From the NCBI RefSeq assembly GCF_020080835.1, contig NC_058158.1, positions 23,201,639 to 23,265,638 of the forward strand: a stretch of 64,000 nt of DNA. Reading direction: 5' to 3'. Numbering within the stretch: the stretch's first letter is position 1; every line of letters begins with the position of its first letter. This document shows, piece by piece, positions 9,647-20,829 of this stretch. Both the position numbers and the translations under genes were made by a program. The stretch is from Cotesia glomerata (Eukaryota; Arthropoda; Insecta; Hymenoptera; Braconidae). Under the pieces are notes generated by a model that worked only from the letters and a program-made list of their open reading frames with translations, made no database searches and was not told the DNA's origin.

Positions 9647-12635
9647 CACGCATACTACAAGGCAACCTGAATAGGTGCGCCTTGGCGCAAAACCTGCTGC
9701 GCCAGCGTGTTTTCGAAGATAAAATTGACGTCTGCTTTATCTGCGAGCAATATCTAAACATCGAAGGTAAAACATGGTTCGCAGACAAAACGGGCACGGC
9801 AGCAATTTGGATTGTGAACACAAAGAACGTTACCGTCAACAACAGCGGAGGTGGAGCAGGTTTTGTCTGGATTCAAACCCCCACAACCTACTTCATGAGC
9901 GTCTATCTCTCACCTAACAAAGGGATTAGTGTGTTCCGACAGAAACTCGCAAATATAGAAGATGCGGTCACTAAGTTCGACGGCGAAGTTATCGTAGCCG
10001 GAGACTTCAACGCTAAATTGGCTGAGTGGGGCGCTGCTTTCTCCGACACCAGAGGAAACGAGGTCGCTGACGTCGTGGCTAGACTCGACCTCATAGTGCT
10101 GAACACCGGGAGGACCACGACCTTTAGAAGACCAGGGTACCAAGAATCCATCCGCGACATCTCATTGGCGACTCCAAGGACTGCCAACATGATTGAAGAC
10201 TGGACAGTATCCGAAGAATACAGTGGCAGTGATCACCAGTTTGTGACATTCAGCGTTGGATTGGCATTTGCTCCGGTTTCACAACGCGACGTTTCTAAGC
10301 GGAAGTGGAATGCCAAAAGGCTTGATCCAGAGGCATTGCAAGCTTCACTCGCACGAAGCTGGTCTACCCTCCAGAACAACCCGACACCGGATACCTGCAG
10401 CAAGACGGAAAAGGCAGTGCTAAACACGATGAAAGAAATTACTGCCGCATGTGACGCCTCTATGCCGCGGCTAAAAAACCAGAGCTTCCACAGGCCGGCG
10501 TACTGGTGGTCAGCGGACATAGCAGAACTTCGCAAAATATGCCATCAGCTACGTCGCCGAGCAACGAGAGCTACGAAACGCTCCCCAAGCCAGGACTTGT
10601 ATTCAAAAGAGTACAAGCAGGCCAAAAAGACGCTAAACCGAGCCATTAAAGCAAGTAAAGCGAAACTGTGGAAAGAGATCTGCAACGATCTCGACAATGA
10701 CCTCTGGGGTAAAGCCTACCAAATTGTCGCCAAACGACTTGGAAAGGCTTCACCAGAGGCGCCGAAATCTCCTGCCTTGATGGAGAGCATTGTAACGGAG
10801 CTTTTCCCCAAACACCCACCGCGGGAGAAGAAACACTACACTAAGAACAGCGAAGTAACACCCTTCACAACTAAAGAATTACAAGACGCGGCCAAGTCAC
10901 TCAAAACAGGAAAGGCACCTGGACCTGATGGCATCCCGGCATCGGTGATCAAAACTGTAGCCCTGGAATACCCAGACATACTCCTGAACACCTACAACGC
11001 ATGCTTGGCAACTGGCACGTTTCCCGTGGTCTGGAAACGGCAGAGATTGGTTCTCTTAGACAAAGTTAAGGGAACCCCCATAACACCTTCGTCGTTTAGA
11101 CCACTCTGTATGCTGGACATTGCTGGAAAACTGCTCGAGAAGCTCATACAAGGAAGACTTCGCAACGACATAGACCGTGCTGGAGGTTTTGCCGCAAACC
11201 AACACGGCTTCCGGAAAGGACGTTCGACAGTCGGAGCGATCAAGAAAGTCATAAAGACAGCGAGAGAAGCATGGACTGGTAGCCTCAAAGCTCGTAAAGT
11301 ATGTCTTCTCCTCACGCTAGATGTCAAAAACGCATTTAACAGCGCAAATTGGGGAGACATTTTAGACGCTCTGGAGCACAAGTTTGACGCGGAGCCAAAA
11401 ATTTGGCACTAGTCGACAACTACCTTGACGATAGAAAGCTAATAGTGGAAACTACTGAAGGCCCACAAGAATACGCCATAACGGCTGGCGTGCCGCAAGG
11501 CTCAATAATGGGGCCTGATCTATGGAACGCAGACTACGACGAGCTTCTTGAAATCCCGTTGCCAGAGCAAGTAGAGCTAACAGGCTTTGCAGACGACGTT
11601 GCAGCTACTATAGTGGCGGACAGCGTCGAAGAGGCCGAACTGCTAGTTCGGGAAACCATCGACACCGTCGAGACTTGGCTCGATAAGCATCACCTGAAAC
11701 TCGCCAAACAGAAAACCGAGATGGTCGTTTTGACCCGTCAAAAATGGTTTCCAAAACCATTCGCTATGGACATGGGAGGAACAACGCTGACGTCAACAAG
11801 GGCCCTGCGGTATCTAGGGGTAATGATAGACGAGAAACTATCTTTCCGTGAACACCTCGACAGTGCATGCAAGAAAGCCAGCAAGACTGTGTCTAGCCTA
11901 GCACGAATTATGACCAACACCATGGGACCAAGAACAAAAAAGAGAAGAGTTCTTCTAGAAGCAGTCCACTCGGTACTGCTTTATGGAGCGGAGATATGGG
12001 CAGTCATATTAATGGAGAAGACCTACCGGCGAAAGATCGCAGCAGTACAGCGGCGAGGCGCTCTCAGGGTTGCCTGCGCCTACCGCACAGTTTCCGAAGC
12101 GGCTGTATTGGTCATTGCAGGAGCCGCGCCCATCGACCTATTAGCGTTCGAAAGAGCAAAACTCTATGACGCTAAAGACAGTGATGATAACATGAAGGAC
12201 GCAAGAACAAGGATAAAGGCGGAAACGCAGCAAGAGTGGCAGGACCGATGGACATCGGGAGAGACGGGCAGATGGACGGCGCGCCTGATCCCAAACATCA
12301 ACGTCTGGCTCTCTCGGAAGCACGGGGATACGGACTTCTTCCTGACCCAGCTATTGACGGGACATGGGCAGTTCAATGCCTATCTTTTCAAGATGGGTTT
12401 GCACAGCACACCAACGTGCAAATACTGCCCGGATAAAATCGACGACGCCGAACACACATTCTTCGAGTGTGCTCGATGGAAGGACTACAGAAGAAGCACC
12501 GAAGAGATCATAGGCACCAGGCTCTCCCCCTCAAGCCTGGTGACCTATATGATCAAACAAGAGGAAAACTGGTCAGCTGTTGCAGTTTATGCACAGCACC
12601 TTCTGAAAGACAAAATCGCAGAAAGGGACCAGTAG
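9643..12635 (+). pseudogene. LINE ORF2: APE-type endonuclease and reverse transcriptase, one frameshift
   Basis: ORF2 nicks the target and copies the RNA into it. Endonuclease motifs: ILQGNLNR at the start, FICEQY near residue 32, VAGDFNAK near 117 (9994-10014) and SGSDHQFV near 197. RT motifs: TGKAPGPDGIP, FRPLCMLDIAGKLLEKL, QHGFRKGRST, LLTLDVKNAFNSANW (catalytic Asp), then VPQGSIMGP and GFADDVA (FADD box near 11584). The C-terminus has CKYCPDKIDDAEHTFFEC. A one-base loss near 11395-11412 stops the first frame at 11412; the second frame runs on to 12635. All catalytic residues I can check are present, so the copy is young. ATG overlaps the ORF1 stop. Confidence 0.9.
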
Positions 12636-12867
12636 CCAGGAGTAGGCGTCGTGAAACGCAGCACGACTGGATTGAAGTAATGCTAACGCGATTCCAATCC
12701 AGTCCTCCCCGTACCATCAAGGGGAGAGGGGAAGAGGAATGTTTTTTTTAGTGGGTAAAAATCTCCACACTACCGACTATCGATATCTGCCGGAAGATGG
12801 GCGGCAGAGTTAACGATACCGGTGTCTTTTGAAGATCTTTTTTCGTACCTCTTTACAAAAAAAAAAA

Positions 12868-12884
<17 letters not shown>

Positions 12885-12918
<34 letters not shown>

Positions 12919-13072
12919 GACGTACGGGCATCATCGTAAAAATAGTCAGGAAAGCTTCTTAGGGCTTCAAAACGTCGAGATCTGTTGTAACCTCGATTTT
13001 TTCAAAACGGGGTGAAAACAATAACTTTCCGATTTTTTGAAAATTTTCGATTTTCTTAGCGGGAAGTTAAAA
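12885..13072 (+). mobile_element. CA-element copy A, right part
   Basis: (CA)n at 12885-12914, then CATACAGACG, AAAACGTCGAGATCTG and the terminal CTTAGCGGGAAGTTAAAA. The Helitron head sequence interrupted at 6999 continues right after it (TTTTTGAAAAACGCGAAAGT), which fixes the ends of the element. Confidence 0.85.
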
Positions 13073-13348
13073 ATTTTTGAAAAACGCGAAAGTTCAACTA
13101 AAAAAATCAAAAATTATTAATTTTGTGTTGGAATCGCTATTGTTACGCTTGAGCCTCAAGATTGCAAGAGAGTACCAAAATTGTTCGATATATAGGAAAA
13201 TACGTACAAGTATACTGCAGAGTTGTACTATTTACCTATTCAGTTTGTCGGACATAACCACAAATCTCAAGAAGAAACGCAAGAAGAATGTTTGTCATTA
13301 CTTTTGTTTTGTTCGTGTTTATTTTTGTAATGTTTATATCTATCTATC

Positions 13349-14226
13349 AATGGGGTATTCCATACCAAATCGACCACTTTTGAACCCGACCCCTTTAGAT
13401 TTAGCTGAAACTTTACGATTCTTTTCTACCCTTCAAAAGACATTTTTGAGAATTTTTTCAATTTTTTTTATCCAACCCAAAAAAAAGTTATGAATTTTTC
13501 AAAAAAATGGCTTTTTTATTTTCAAATAGCCATAACTTTTTTAGGCATTGACCTTTTTCTACCTTAGGGGTACCTTTTTCTTTTCATAAATTTTTGTTTT
13601 TGAATGAACTTTTGGAAAAAAAACGCAAAAAAAATTAAATATCAATTAAAGATCAATTCTATAAAAAATAATCGTTTTTTTTTAAGCACAATCGTTATTT
13701 TTTCGAAGTTGGTGACTTTTTTGTTTTTAATTTTTTTTCTTAAAAAAAAACTTCAATCAATTTGACAACTATTTCCGCTCATCCCGGGCAGGGCCGATTT
13801 TTTTTTATATTTTTTTTAATTGAAAAAAAAAAAAAATTTTTATTTTAGAAAATTTGACAATTTTTTTTTCAATTAAATAAAAAAAAATAGGAAAACGGTT
13901 GACCCTGAAGGCCATCCTTGCAACTTCCCGCTAATTCCATATCTGGACGCTTAAAATCGCAATTATACCGTTTTTGAGCTCTCTGAGCTCAAAAATACAA
14001 TTTATGTGTTGTTTTGAGCTCTCCGAGCTTAAAGAGATAGGTTTTATATGCTTTTGAGCTCTTCTAGCTCAAAAAAGCCATTTTTTTGAAAAATTCATAA
14101 CCTTTTTTGGGTTGAACAAATAAATTTTAAAAAATTCTCAAAAATGTTTTTCAAAAGGTAGAAAAGAATGATAAAGTTTCAGCTAAATCTAAAGGGGTCG
14201 AGTTCAAATGTGGTCGCTTTGGCATG
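13349..14226. mobile_element. TIR element of about 0.88 kb, with a CA-element fragment inside
   Basis: Left arm TGGGGTATTCCATACCAAAT and on to about 13500 is the inverted complement of 14085-14226 (GGCATGGAATACCCCA). It lies inside an H2 Helitron head: TCTATCTATC before it and TGTATAAAAATGAATAGCTG after it. A left-end piece of the CA-element sits at 13888-14083. No coding frame survives. Confidence 0.75.
13888..14083 (+). mobile_element. CA-element copy B, left-end fragment
   Basis: TAGGAAAACGGTTGACCCTG through three GAGCTC palindromes, then cut off by the right arm of the host TIR element. Confidence 0.85.
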
Positions 14227-14460
14227 GAATACCCCATGTATAAAAATGAATAGCTGTGCGTTAGTCTCGCTAAAACTCAAAAACGACTGGACCGATTTTG
14301 ATAATTTTTTTTTTATTTTGTACGTCATCAGGTATAGTTAGAGGATGGTTTAGAAAAAAAAAATAAAAAGTTGAAAAAAAAAATCCTAAATATTAAGAAA
14401 TCAAAAATATCAAGTAACATCAATTGTTTCCTGCTTCACAGCAGTATTTCATTTGTCACC
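14227..14460 (+). mobile_element. H2 Helitron head, fourth copy
   Basis: AATAGCTGTGCGTTAGTCTC then CTCAAAAACGACTGGACCGA. Same head as at 6532; its first bases lie left of the TIR element at 13331-13348. Confidence 0.7.
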
Positions 14461-14467
14461 TATATAA

Positions 14468-14857
14468 GTCTATCTATATATATATAGATAAAAATGGATA
14501 GCTGTGCGTTAATCTCGCTATAGTTCAGGGATGTTTTCGAAAGAAAAAAATTTTTGAAAAACCCGAAAGTTTAGCTAAGGAAATGAACAGATCTAAAATT
14601 GTTAAACGTCTATCTTCTGTATGTATGGACAAAAAAAAATTTCATAAATTCAGTGTTCATTTTTTAGAATCTTGATTTTCAGGCGATAATGAGAAGCGAG
14701 TTTCATTTAATAACTTGACAAAATTCTAACCGCGCTTCATGCAGCCAGTATTTATTCTTTATCGAAGTAGATTAGAGTTTAGATTGATAATCGCTGTTCG
14801 GAAGGTGTTTTAAAATATATATATTATAGGTGATACGAAGTTCACCGGGTCAGCTAG
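14468..14857 (+). mobile_element. short non-autonomous Helitron (family H2), head and tail present
   Basis: Head TCTATCTATATATATATAGA with GGATAGCTGTGCGTTAATCT; tail GATACGAAGTTCACCGGGTC then AGCTAG followed by T. The CACCGGGTCAGCTAG tail is a common insect Helitron terminus. It differs from the CGGGCGG tail of H1, so two Helitron families meet in this window. Confidence 0.75.
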
Positions 14858-15114
14858 TGATTGTATATAATTTTTGGAAATTAAAAAACATTTTTTTGTA
14901 AATTTAAAAATTAAAGAAATAATTTTGGAACGTACTTGGTGTGCGTCATTGTGTATGTCAAATTTTTTTTCAGTCTTAGTAGATAGATTTTACGAATTTC
15001 ATAAAAAGTAAAATATTTTGCAACCACGCACACTAAATACGTTCCAAAATTATTTCTTTAATTTTTAAGTTTACCACAAAATGTTTTTTAATTTCCGAAA
15101 ATTATATACAATCA
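14858..15114. mobile_element. palindromic hairpin element
   Basis: TGATTGTATATAATTTTTGG and AAAGAAATAATTTTGGAACG at left pair with their complements at right, arms about 110 bases. It abuts the Helitron tail with no spacer. Confidence 0.75.
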
Positions 15115-15250
15115 TATCGGTTACTTGGATTTTTTAATATTTTGATTTTATATCTTTTTGTAAAGAAAAAAAAATTTTTTTTTCTTAAAAGTCTTATGAA
15201 CGTGGACGACGCGATTTTTTACAGTGAAACTGTTTTTGTTCGGATTTGTA
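15113..15250. mobile_element. right arm of the split palindromic element
   Basis: Inverted complement of 6383-6518; contains ACAGTGAAACTGTTTTTGTT. Confidence 0.75.
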
Positions 15251-15929
15251 ATATAATAGAATTGTGAAAAAAAATTGTTTTAAATATTGAAATAATCAAT
15301 TTGTTTATAAAAAATTTATCAACAAATGGCGGGAAAAATTTATTTTGCAAATCAATTAATATCTTGTATTAATAAAAAAAACGATAATATGATGATTAAG
15401 AAAAAAAAAATTTTTTTAACAACATTACTTGGATTTTTTTAGTTTTTGTTCAAGTAAAAAAATTATTATAAACAAAGTATAAATATTTTTTTAACTTTTA
15501 TGGCGCGATCTTGTTAAGTATGTATATAAGAAAGGCTCTACGAAGCGAAAATTTTTTACGACAATTATTTAAACATTTTTTTTTCACTTACAATTAAGAT
15601 AAAAGTTCGAGAAAATTTTGTTAGTTAACAATTGTTTAACTTGTTGAAAAATTAACTTTAAGTAAAATTTCCAACAGGAATAATTACACCGGCACACAAA
15701 AAAAAAATTGTTAGTACTTTTGACAGGATCCATATATGTTAATCCGCTGTATCTGTCGACCCGCTGAATCCGAATTTGAGGTCAGTTTGACCCGTACACC
15801 GTAAAATTTTCGAGAAAACTTTGAAAAATCGAAAAAAATGACGAAAATCGGCAGTTTAGGCAATTTAAAAACTTTTTACCTAAATCCTTAAAAAATTTTA
15901 GTTAATTCTACTTTTTTTGATATCGTTTT

Positions 15930-17135
15930 TATTACACTGGTGTCTTGGTGGAATCCTCTGCCTTACACGGAAAAAAGTAAACTGTAATAAATAACAGTCG
16001 ATTTATAATAAGTAATGATCAACTGCTAAAAATTACCATTTCAAACAGTAAAATCGTAATTTTACTATTCACATTGTAATATTTACAATTTAAACGTTAC
16101 AATTTACTCTTTACATGGAAGAAAATACTATTTCAACCAGTAATATTCGCTAGGTAAATGTCTAAAATGTTAAAGTATAATAATTAAGAATTCAGACTTT
16201 AATATTTATCATTTCGTACCTAAAAAATGATGTTATGATATGTAAAAAGTATAAAATAAAGTTAGTAAATTTTTAATACAAGCAACGTCAATATTTACAA
16301 AGTAAAATGGTAAATTTTAAATGCAACGCTAAAAGTCAAACTGTAATTATTGACTTGCTTAGACTGGTAAAATGTATATTTTGAAAGTATAATTTTTACT
16401 GTTTGAAATGTTAAATTCTCCCAGAGTGAGACCCCTTTCTCTTTCATCTAAGTTCCCCTTCTCTTCATAATATGGACTATTTATTGAAATGGCATTTTTT
16501 ACTGTTTGAAACTGTAATTTTTAAAGATGAAAGAGTCGTTATTTACTATAGTGAAAACTACTAATCACTTATTTTGGATATTAAATTATAAACTGTGGCT
16601 TTTATACTTTCTACATTAAGTTCTGTAATATTTACATTTTTGCCACCCCGATGTCCGCTTTACTGTTTGAAATTATAAAAACTAACCGAAATCCGAGTGA
16701 ATATTACAGTTTACTTTTTTCCGTGTATTCGTCACTGTAATTGTCAAGATTTTCAGGAAAGTGTAGAAAGTAAGAATGTAAAATGTGCAATTCAAGATTT
16801 ATCAAGCAACCCTAAGTTGTAATTGAAATAAAGTTCGAATTTGAGGTTCTGTCGGGGATCAAAAATTCCTTCTTCTTATTTGGCATCATTAACATAGTGA
16901 TTTGTTCGATCTCAACTATCCCACAAACATAAATAGCAGAATATTTTGTGAACCCTGATTGTTGGTCGAACAGTGCTGTTGCAAATTTTATATCACCACA
17001 AACTTTCCATTGATGTTCCGAATACTTTATTTCATCTAATACGATTTGCAAATTGTACATCAGTGCCAATATGTTTCCGACGTAAAGAAGCACAGTTTTC
17101 AAACTTATCTTAGATGAATCAATACAACCTTTCAC
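15930..17135 (-). pseudogene. remnant of a widespread arthropod transposon-type protein, split by a MITE
   Basis: Minus-strand frame reads YVGNILALMYNLQIVLDEIK, KYSEHQWKVCGDIK and SGFTKYSA, then after shifts LHFPENLDNYSDE-like sequence at 16735-16800. It resumes beyond the MITE as RGFHQDTS near 15950. I recognise the order (CGDLK, GYTKY, HFPENLG, ERFHQDI) from a family seen in many insect and hydra genomes as uncharacterised proteins, with the part at 45.5-45.9 kb as a second copy. I cannot name the superfamily. Multiple frameshifts; not functional. Confidence 0.65.
15964..16727. mobile_element. MITE with TACACGGAAAAAAG ends
   Basis: 26-base terminal repeats (TACACGGAAAAAAGTAAACT at left, its complement at 16702-16727) with TA at the ends. 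The interior is made of ACTGTTTGAAA-type words repeated in both orientations. It interrupts the coding remnant. Related: 33055-33425 and, by its ends, 43741-44237. Confidence 0.85.
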
Positions 17136-17879
17136 ATCTGGTCAGTACACTGATGAATTTTCGGAACTTCTTCTTTTCATCGAAATTCTAATCATTCCTG
17201 ATTTCTTGCTTGAATGCTTGTGCCTGTAACCAGGGCACCTCCACATGGTGACGGCGGGCAACAGAACCGTCTGGCAGAGTCCCTGGGTTAACGGCTTGTA
17301 TGCCGTCATGGCAGATATTTTATTTTTATTTAAAAATTGATTTTTATCATAACGGACTTGATTTATTTTGATTTTTAGTGGTTTTTTTCCATTTATTTTG
17401 ATTTTTAGAGATGTCTGAGCCATATAAATTCGAGATTTATATTCGGCGGATCGAAATACATGAGAATCATGATTGATCTAATTTTATAAATTTTTTTTTA
17501 ACACAATATCTGGAATTTTTTGCTTTTTTTTTTCTTTTTTTTGCTATTTTTTGCTTTTGTTGTAATTTTTCAAGGTTTTTTTGGAATTTACTTAAACTTT
17601 TAGTGGCTTATGGCCTAAATAAACTTCAAATAAGTATTAAGCGGGTCAAAATTCATAAAAATCATGCTTAGTTTAGGTCAAAAAAAATTTTTAAATCATT
17701 TTAAATCGCCTAAACTGCCGATTTTCGTCATTTTTTTCGGTTTTTCAAAGTTTTCTCGAAAATTTGACGGTGTACGGGTCAACCTGATCTCAAATTCGTA
17801 TTCAGCGGATCGAAATACATAAAGATATATGGGTCCCGTCAAAAGTACTAATAACTTGTTTTTTTTCGTGTGCCGGTGT

Positions 17880-18430
17880 TATTTATAGTGTTCAGAACAC
17901 ACCATAATTTTTTCAAATTAAAAAAAAAAAATATTCAATACCTTAAATAAATTAATTAATGTGCCGTACTCGCTTTTGACGCCGCGCGCGTAACCTAAAA
18001 ATGTCGCGCGCAGACCTATTTTCAGCGTTAAATTAAAATTATAAATAATGTAGATAGAGTTCCGGGAGTGACGAGTTTTTTATTGGAAATTTCCTCCTTT
18101 TTCAGAATCTTTTTTTGAAATTCCTTAAATATTAATAGTTTATGAAATATTGGCAAAAAACGAAATGCCATTTTTTTTTGCATCTTTAGTTGTTTATAAC
18201 TTTTGCAATTTTTTCATGTGCTAATACACGATTTTGGCACATTTTTCTAGGCGTCATTCCAGATCCATTGAGCTATCGCACATAATTTTAAGAGCAGTAT
18301 CTTTATTTTAGACCATTTTCAACTATTTGACTAGACTATTAGTAAAAATTTACTAGTGTTATTATTTCGAGTAGTAGTGCCACCATTGCCACTCAATATT
18401 TCTTTTTATTTTTATGCTTTTTGTTGTGGT
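17880..18430. other. no gene seen
   Basis: AT-rich with a small GC cluster (GACGCCGCGCGCGTAACC, GTCGCGCGCAGACC) at 17980-18015. No reading frame or terminal repeat recognised. Confidence 0.4.
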
Positions 18431-18454
18431 ATGCGTTTGGTATAAGTTGTCAAT

Positions 18455-18760
18455 TAAGAAAGTGGAGGGGGTAAAGAGTGGCAAGCCGCTGAATGACACC
18501 GAATAGATCGTGACGGTAACGATTCAGACTGCTACTCGTAGCCTTTACGGATCGTACCGGTGACGATTCACTTTTATGATACAGTAGATTGTGCCGAGCA
18601 GAAAACTTTTTTTTCAGTGTGATAGCGTGTGTATTTCTTCAGACTGATCCGCAACTTCCTGGAGAACGACAAACCTCTATGAGTAGAGAATTTTGAAGCA
18701 GTTAGTGTCGTATTTATCACAGTTAGCTACTCATGGAGGTTTGTGAACTATTCTTTAAAG
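18455..18760 (+). repeat. dispersed repeat shared with 55640-56040
   Basis: Shared words: GAGTGGCAA..CCGCT, TAGATCGTGAC.GTA.CGAT, CAGAAAACTTTTTTTTCAGTG, CTGATCCGCAACTTCCTGGA and CTCTATGAGTAG. The order is conserved, so both descend from one element of unknown type. Confidence 0.6.
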
Positions 18761-18929
18761 TGAATTATTTTTTCAATTTTGTTTAAATTGTTGCTTATAA
18801 AGATTTTCCTTTTATTGATTTCCTTACTTACAGATGTCGAAGTTTTGATTTTTCTATTTTACCATAAAATTTTCAAACGTCACGAATCAATGACGCGCAC
18901 TGTAAGTTTCACGTTTGAGTAATTCAAAT

Positions 18930-19050
18930 TTTAACATGTGACGTCACAAAGCTTTTGACCCCCCCCCTGCCCCTTGTCGCATTCTGGTGATACCCCCTCC
19001 CCCTTTTAAGAAGTGACGTCATTTATGGATGACCCCTTAACTTTAAAGAG
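18930..19050. repeat. C-rich segment with two TGACGTCA sites
   Basis: TGTGACGTCACAAAGC, then C-runs and CCCCCTCCCCCTT, then AAGTGACGTCATTTATGGAT. The TGACGTCATTTATGGATGAC word is familiar from dispersed insect repeats; no frame is left. Confidence 0.4.
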
Positions 19051-20800
19051 AATTTGATATCAAATGAAATCTACCTTCCATTTCGGATGAGGCCGAAAGG
19101 CATTCTTTTGTCTTAAATCGATCCTAACTAAGCCAATAAAAGTCGAAAGTAAGTCAAATATTACAAGATTTACCCTTCTAGAAGAAAATGAATAAGTTAA
19201 TATGTGAGGATTTTAACTTAAATTTTAAGTCGAAATCAAGATTCTTTTTTGACCCTAGAAGGAATTTCGAAGTTATGTGAAAAAAAACACTTTTTTGAAA
19301 TTTTTCGAAGACGATGTCTTCTGATCAAAAAAGCCCATTTCAATGCGGTTCTCGATATTTGACGCATATTTTCAATTTCTAAAAATTTCTAAAGATTTCT
19401 ATAAAATCAATGGATTAAGAAATTTTAAAGGATAATATTGAAAAAAAAACCCTTTTTTTTTTTTTGTCAACGATATCTCGATGATAACAACTTTAGGAAA
19501 AATGATTTTTCTTTATGGACTTACTAAAATTTTGAAAATTTAATTACACTACAAAATGAATACTATCATAGTAATTTCTAAAACTATAGATATGTGATTT
19601 TTTTTTTTAATGAGAAGATTTTCTAACAGCATAAATGTCTCAATAGTTCATTTTAATCAATTTACATTAAATTATTACTTTTTTGAATAATTATTATCAA
19701 ATTTGCGGTTTAAATATCAGATTTTCATAAAAAAGCCTTAAGCTTTATGCTATTTTAGTTACGTATTCTACACCAGATTTTTTTTTCATGTAATTTTTTG
19801 TAGGATTCATGATATCATGATATTAGTTCCTTATTATATTTACACAGCTTTCTCTGTTATGTAATATTAGATGATTCTGTTTGTCTAGTCAGGGAACTCT
19901 AAATCTATTTTATTTATGTTTTTGCGTCATCTATGTAATTTTCCTACTGATTGACATCTGAATAATATTTATGTCGCTTAGTATCATTTAAGGTAGTTCG
20001 GTCATAAATGCAAAATTTTCAGAAGTTTTCGAAATTTGAAATATAGTTAATAGAATACGCATTACATGTGCTGTTTAAATTTGAAATCAATTAACCATAC
20101 TGGAAATGAGATAATTGTAATTAAAAATGACATTTTAGGACAAACAGTATAGGTGGAAAGTGAGAAAATCACAAATATTAATGGTTATTGCATTGAAAGA
20201 ATTTTACGACCGTTTCAAAAGACTGATACTTGTTAGAATAATATACTTAAAATAATCCAAAGAAATTTTGAAAATTTTTACCATGTAGTATCTTATAAAT
20301 TGTTAATGAACTGGCTAGTCAAACAAAAATAACCATTAGTAAAAGCAAATAAGAGATAACTCGTGAGAAAGACAGCACTAGCGAGTGAAAAGGAAAGAAC
20401 TAGAACAAATTATATGTCCCGAGTGAACTACCTTAAATTATCTATTTTCTAAAAATCATATTAATGTAGAAGATGACTGCTATGGTGCAGCACCATGTTG
20501 AAGTCATGCTGCACTACCATGACGTCTTGAAGCGACAACATAAGATTGTCATTTTGCAGCAATGTCACTTTCTTACTGAAGCTAGATTTGCTTACCAAAA
20601 TTGTTAAAGAATAATATCATTAACTAAACTGTTTACAACAAAAAAACTGTTTACAACTTTGCTGCAAGATTATTTTTACACATTACTAAAAAAACATCAT
20701 GTTTTTGTTATTATTTCCTTACTAATATTCGTCAGCGTAGAAGTGTGAACAACATCAGTTTTGCTTCGGACGACAATTACGTGTGATCTGAGACGTACAT
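19050..20800. other. AT-rich stretch, no gene seen
   Basis: No long frame and no terminal repeats recognised; 20780-20850 shares ACGTGTGATCTGAG with the hairpin at 34350. Confidence 0.4.
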
Positions 20801-20829
20801 TTCTTACTTTCCTGCTCTAGGTTGTAACA

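Larger units (their letters stand above)
7721..12884 (+). mobile_element. nearly full-length R1-clade-type LINE inserted in a (CA)n tract
   Basis: The element is about 5.16 kb: a 116-base GC-rich 5' leader (CCCGTGTCGGGCTTGC...), ORF1, ORF2 overlapping it by ATGA, a 220-base 3' UTR and an A-tail at 12857-12884. (CA)n lies on both sides, so the target duplication is hidden in the microsatellite. GC content stands well above the surroundings. ORF1 with CCHC knuckles, an APE-type endonuclease, then RT, then a C-terminal CCHC is the R1/Jockey-type layout. Related fragments are at 57519-59940 (same family), 49415-49970 and 62015-62455. Damage: a SINE in ORF1 and a frameshift in ORF2. Confidence 0.9.
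15690..17876 (-). mobile_element. decayed TIR DNA transposon, about 2.2 kb
   Basis: Left end ACACCGGCACACAAAAAAAA and right end TTTTTTTTCGTGTGCCGGTG are inverted complements, with arm similarity extending about 190 bases (CGAAAATCGGCAGTTTAGGC at left). Inside are a minus-strand coding remnant and a MITE. A GC-richer patch at 17220-17320 is unexplained. Confidence 0.7.

Noticed and set aside
12467..12751. Plus-strand frame over the LINE 3' end
   Set aside because: Shifted-frame shadow of the ORF2 C-terminus.
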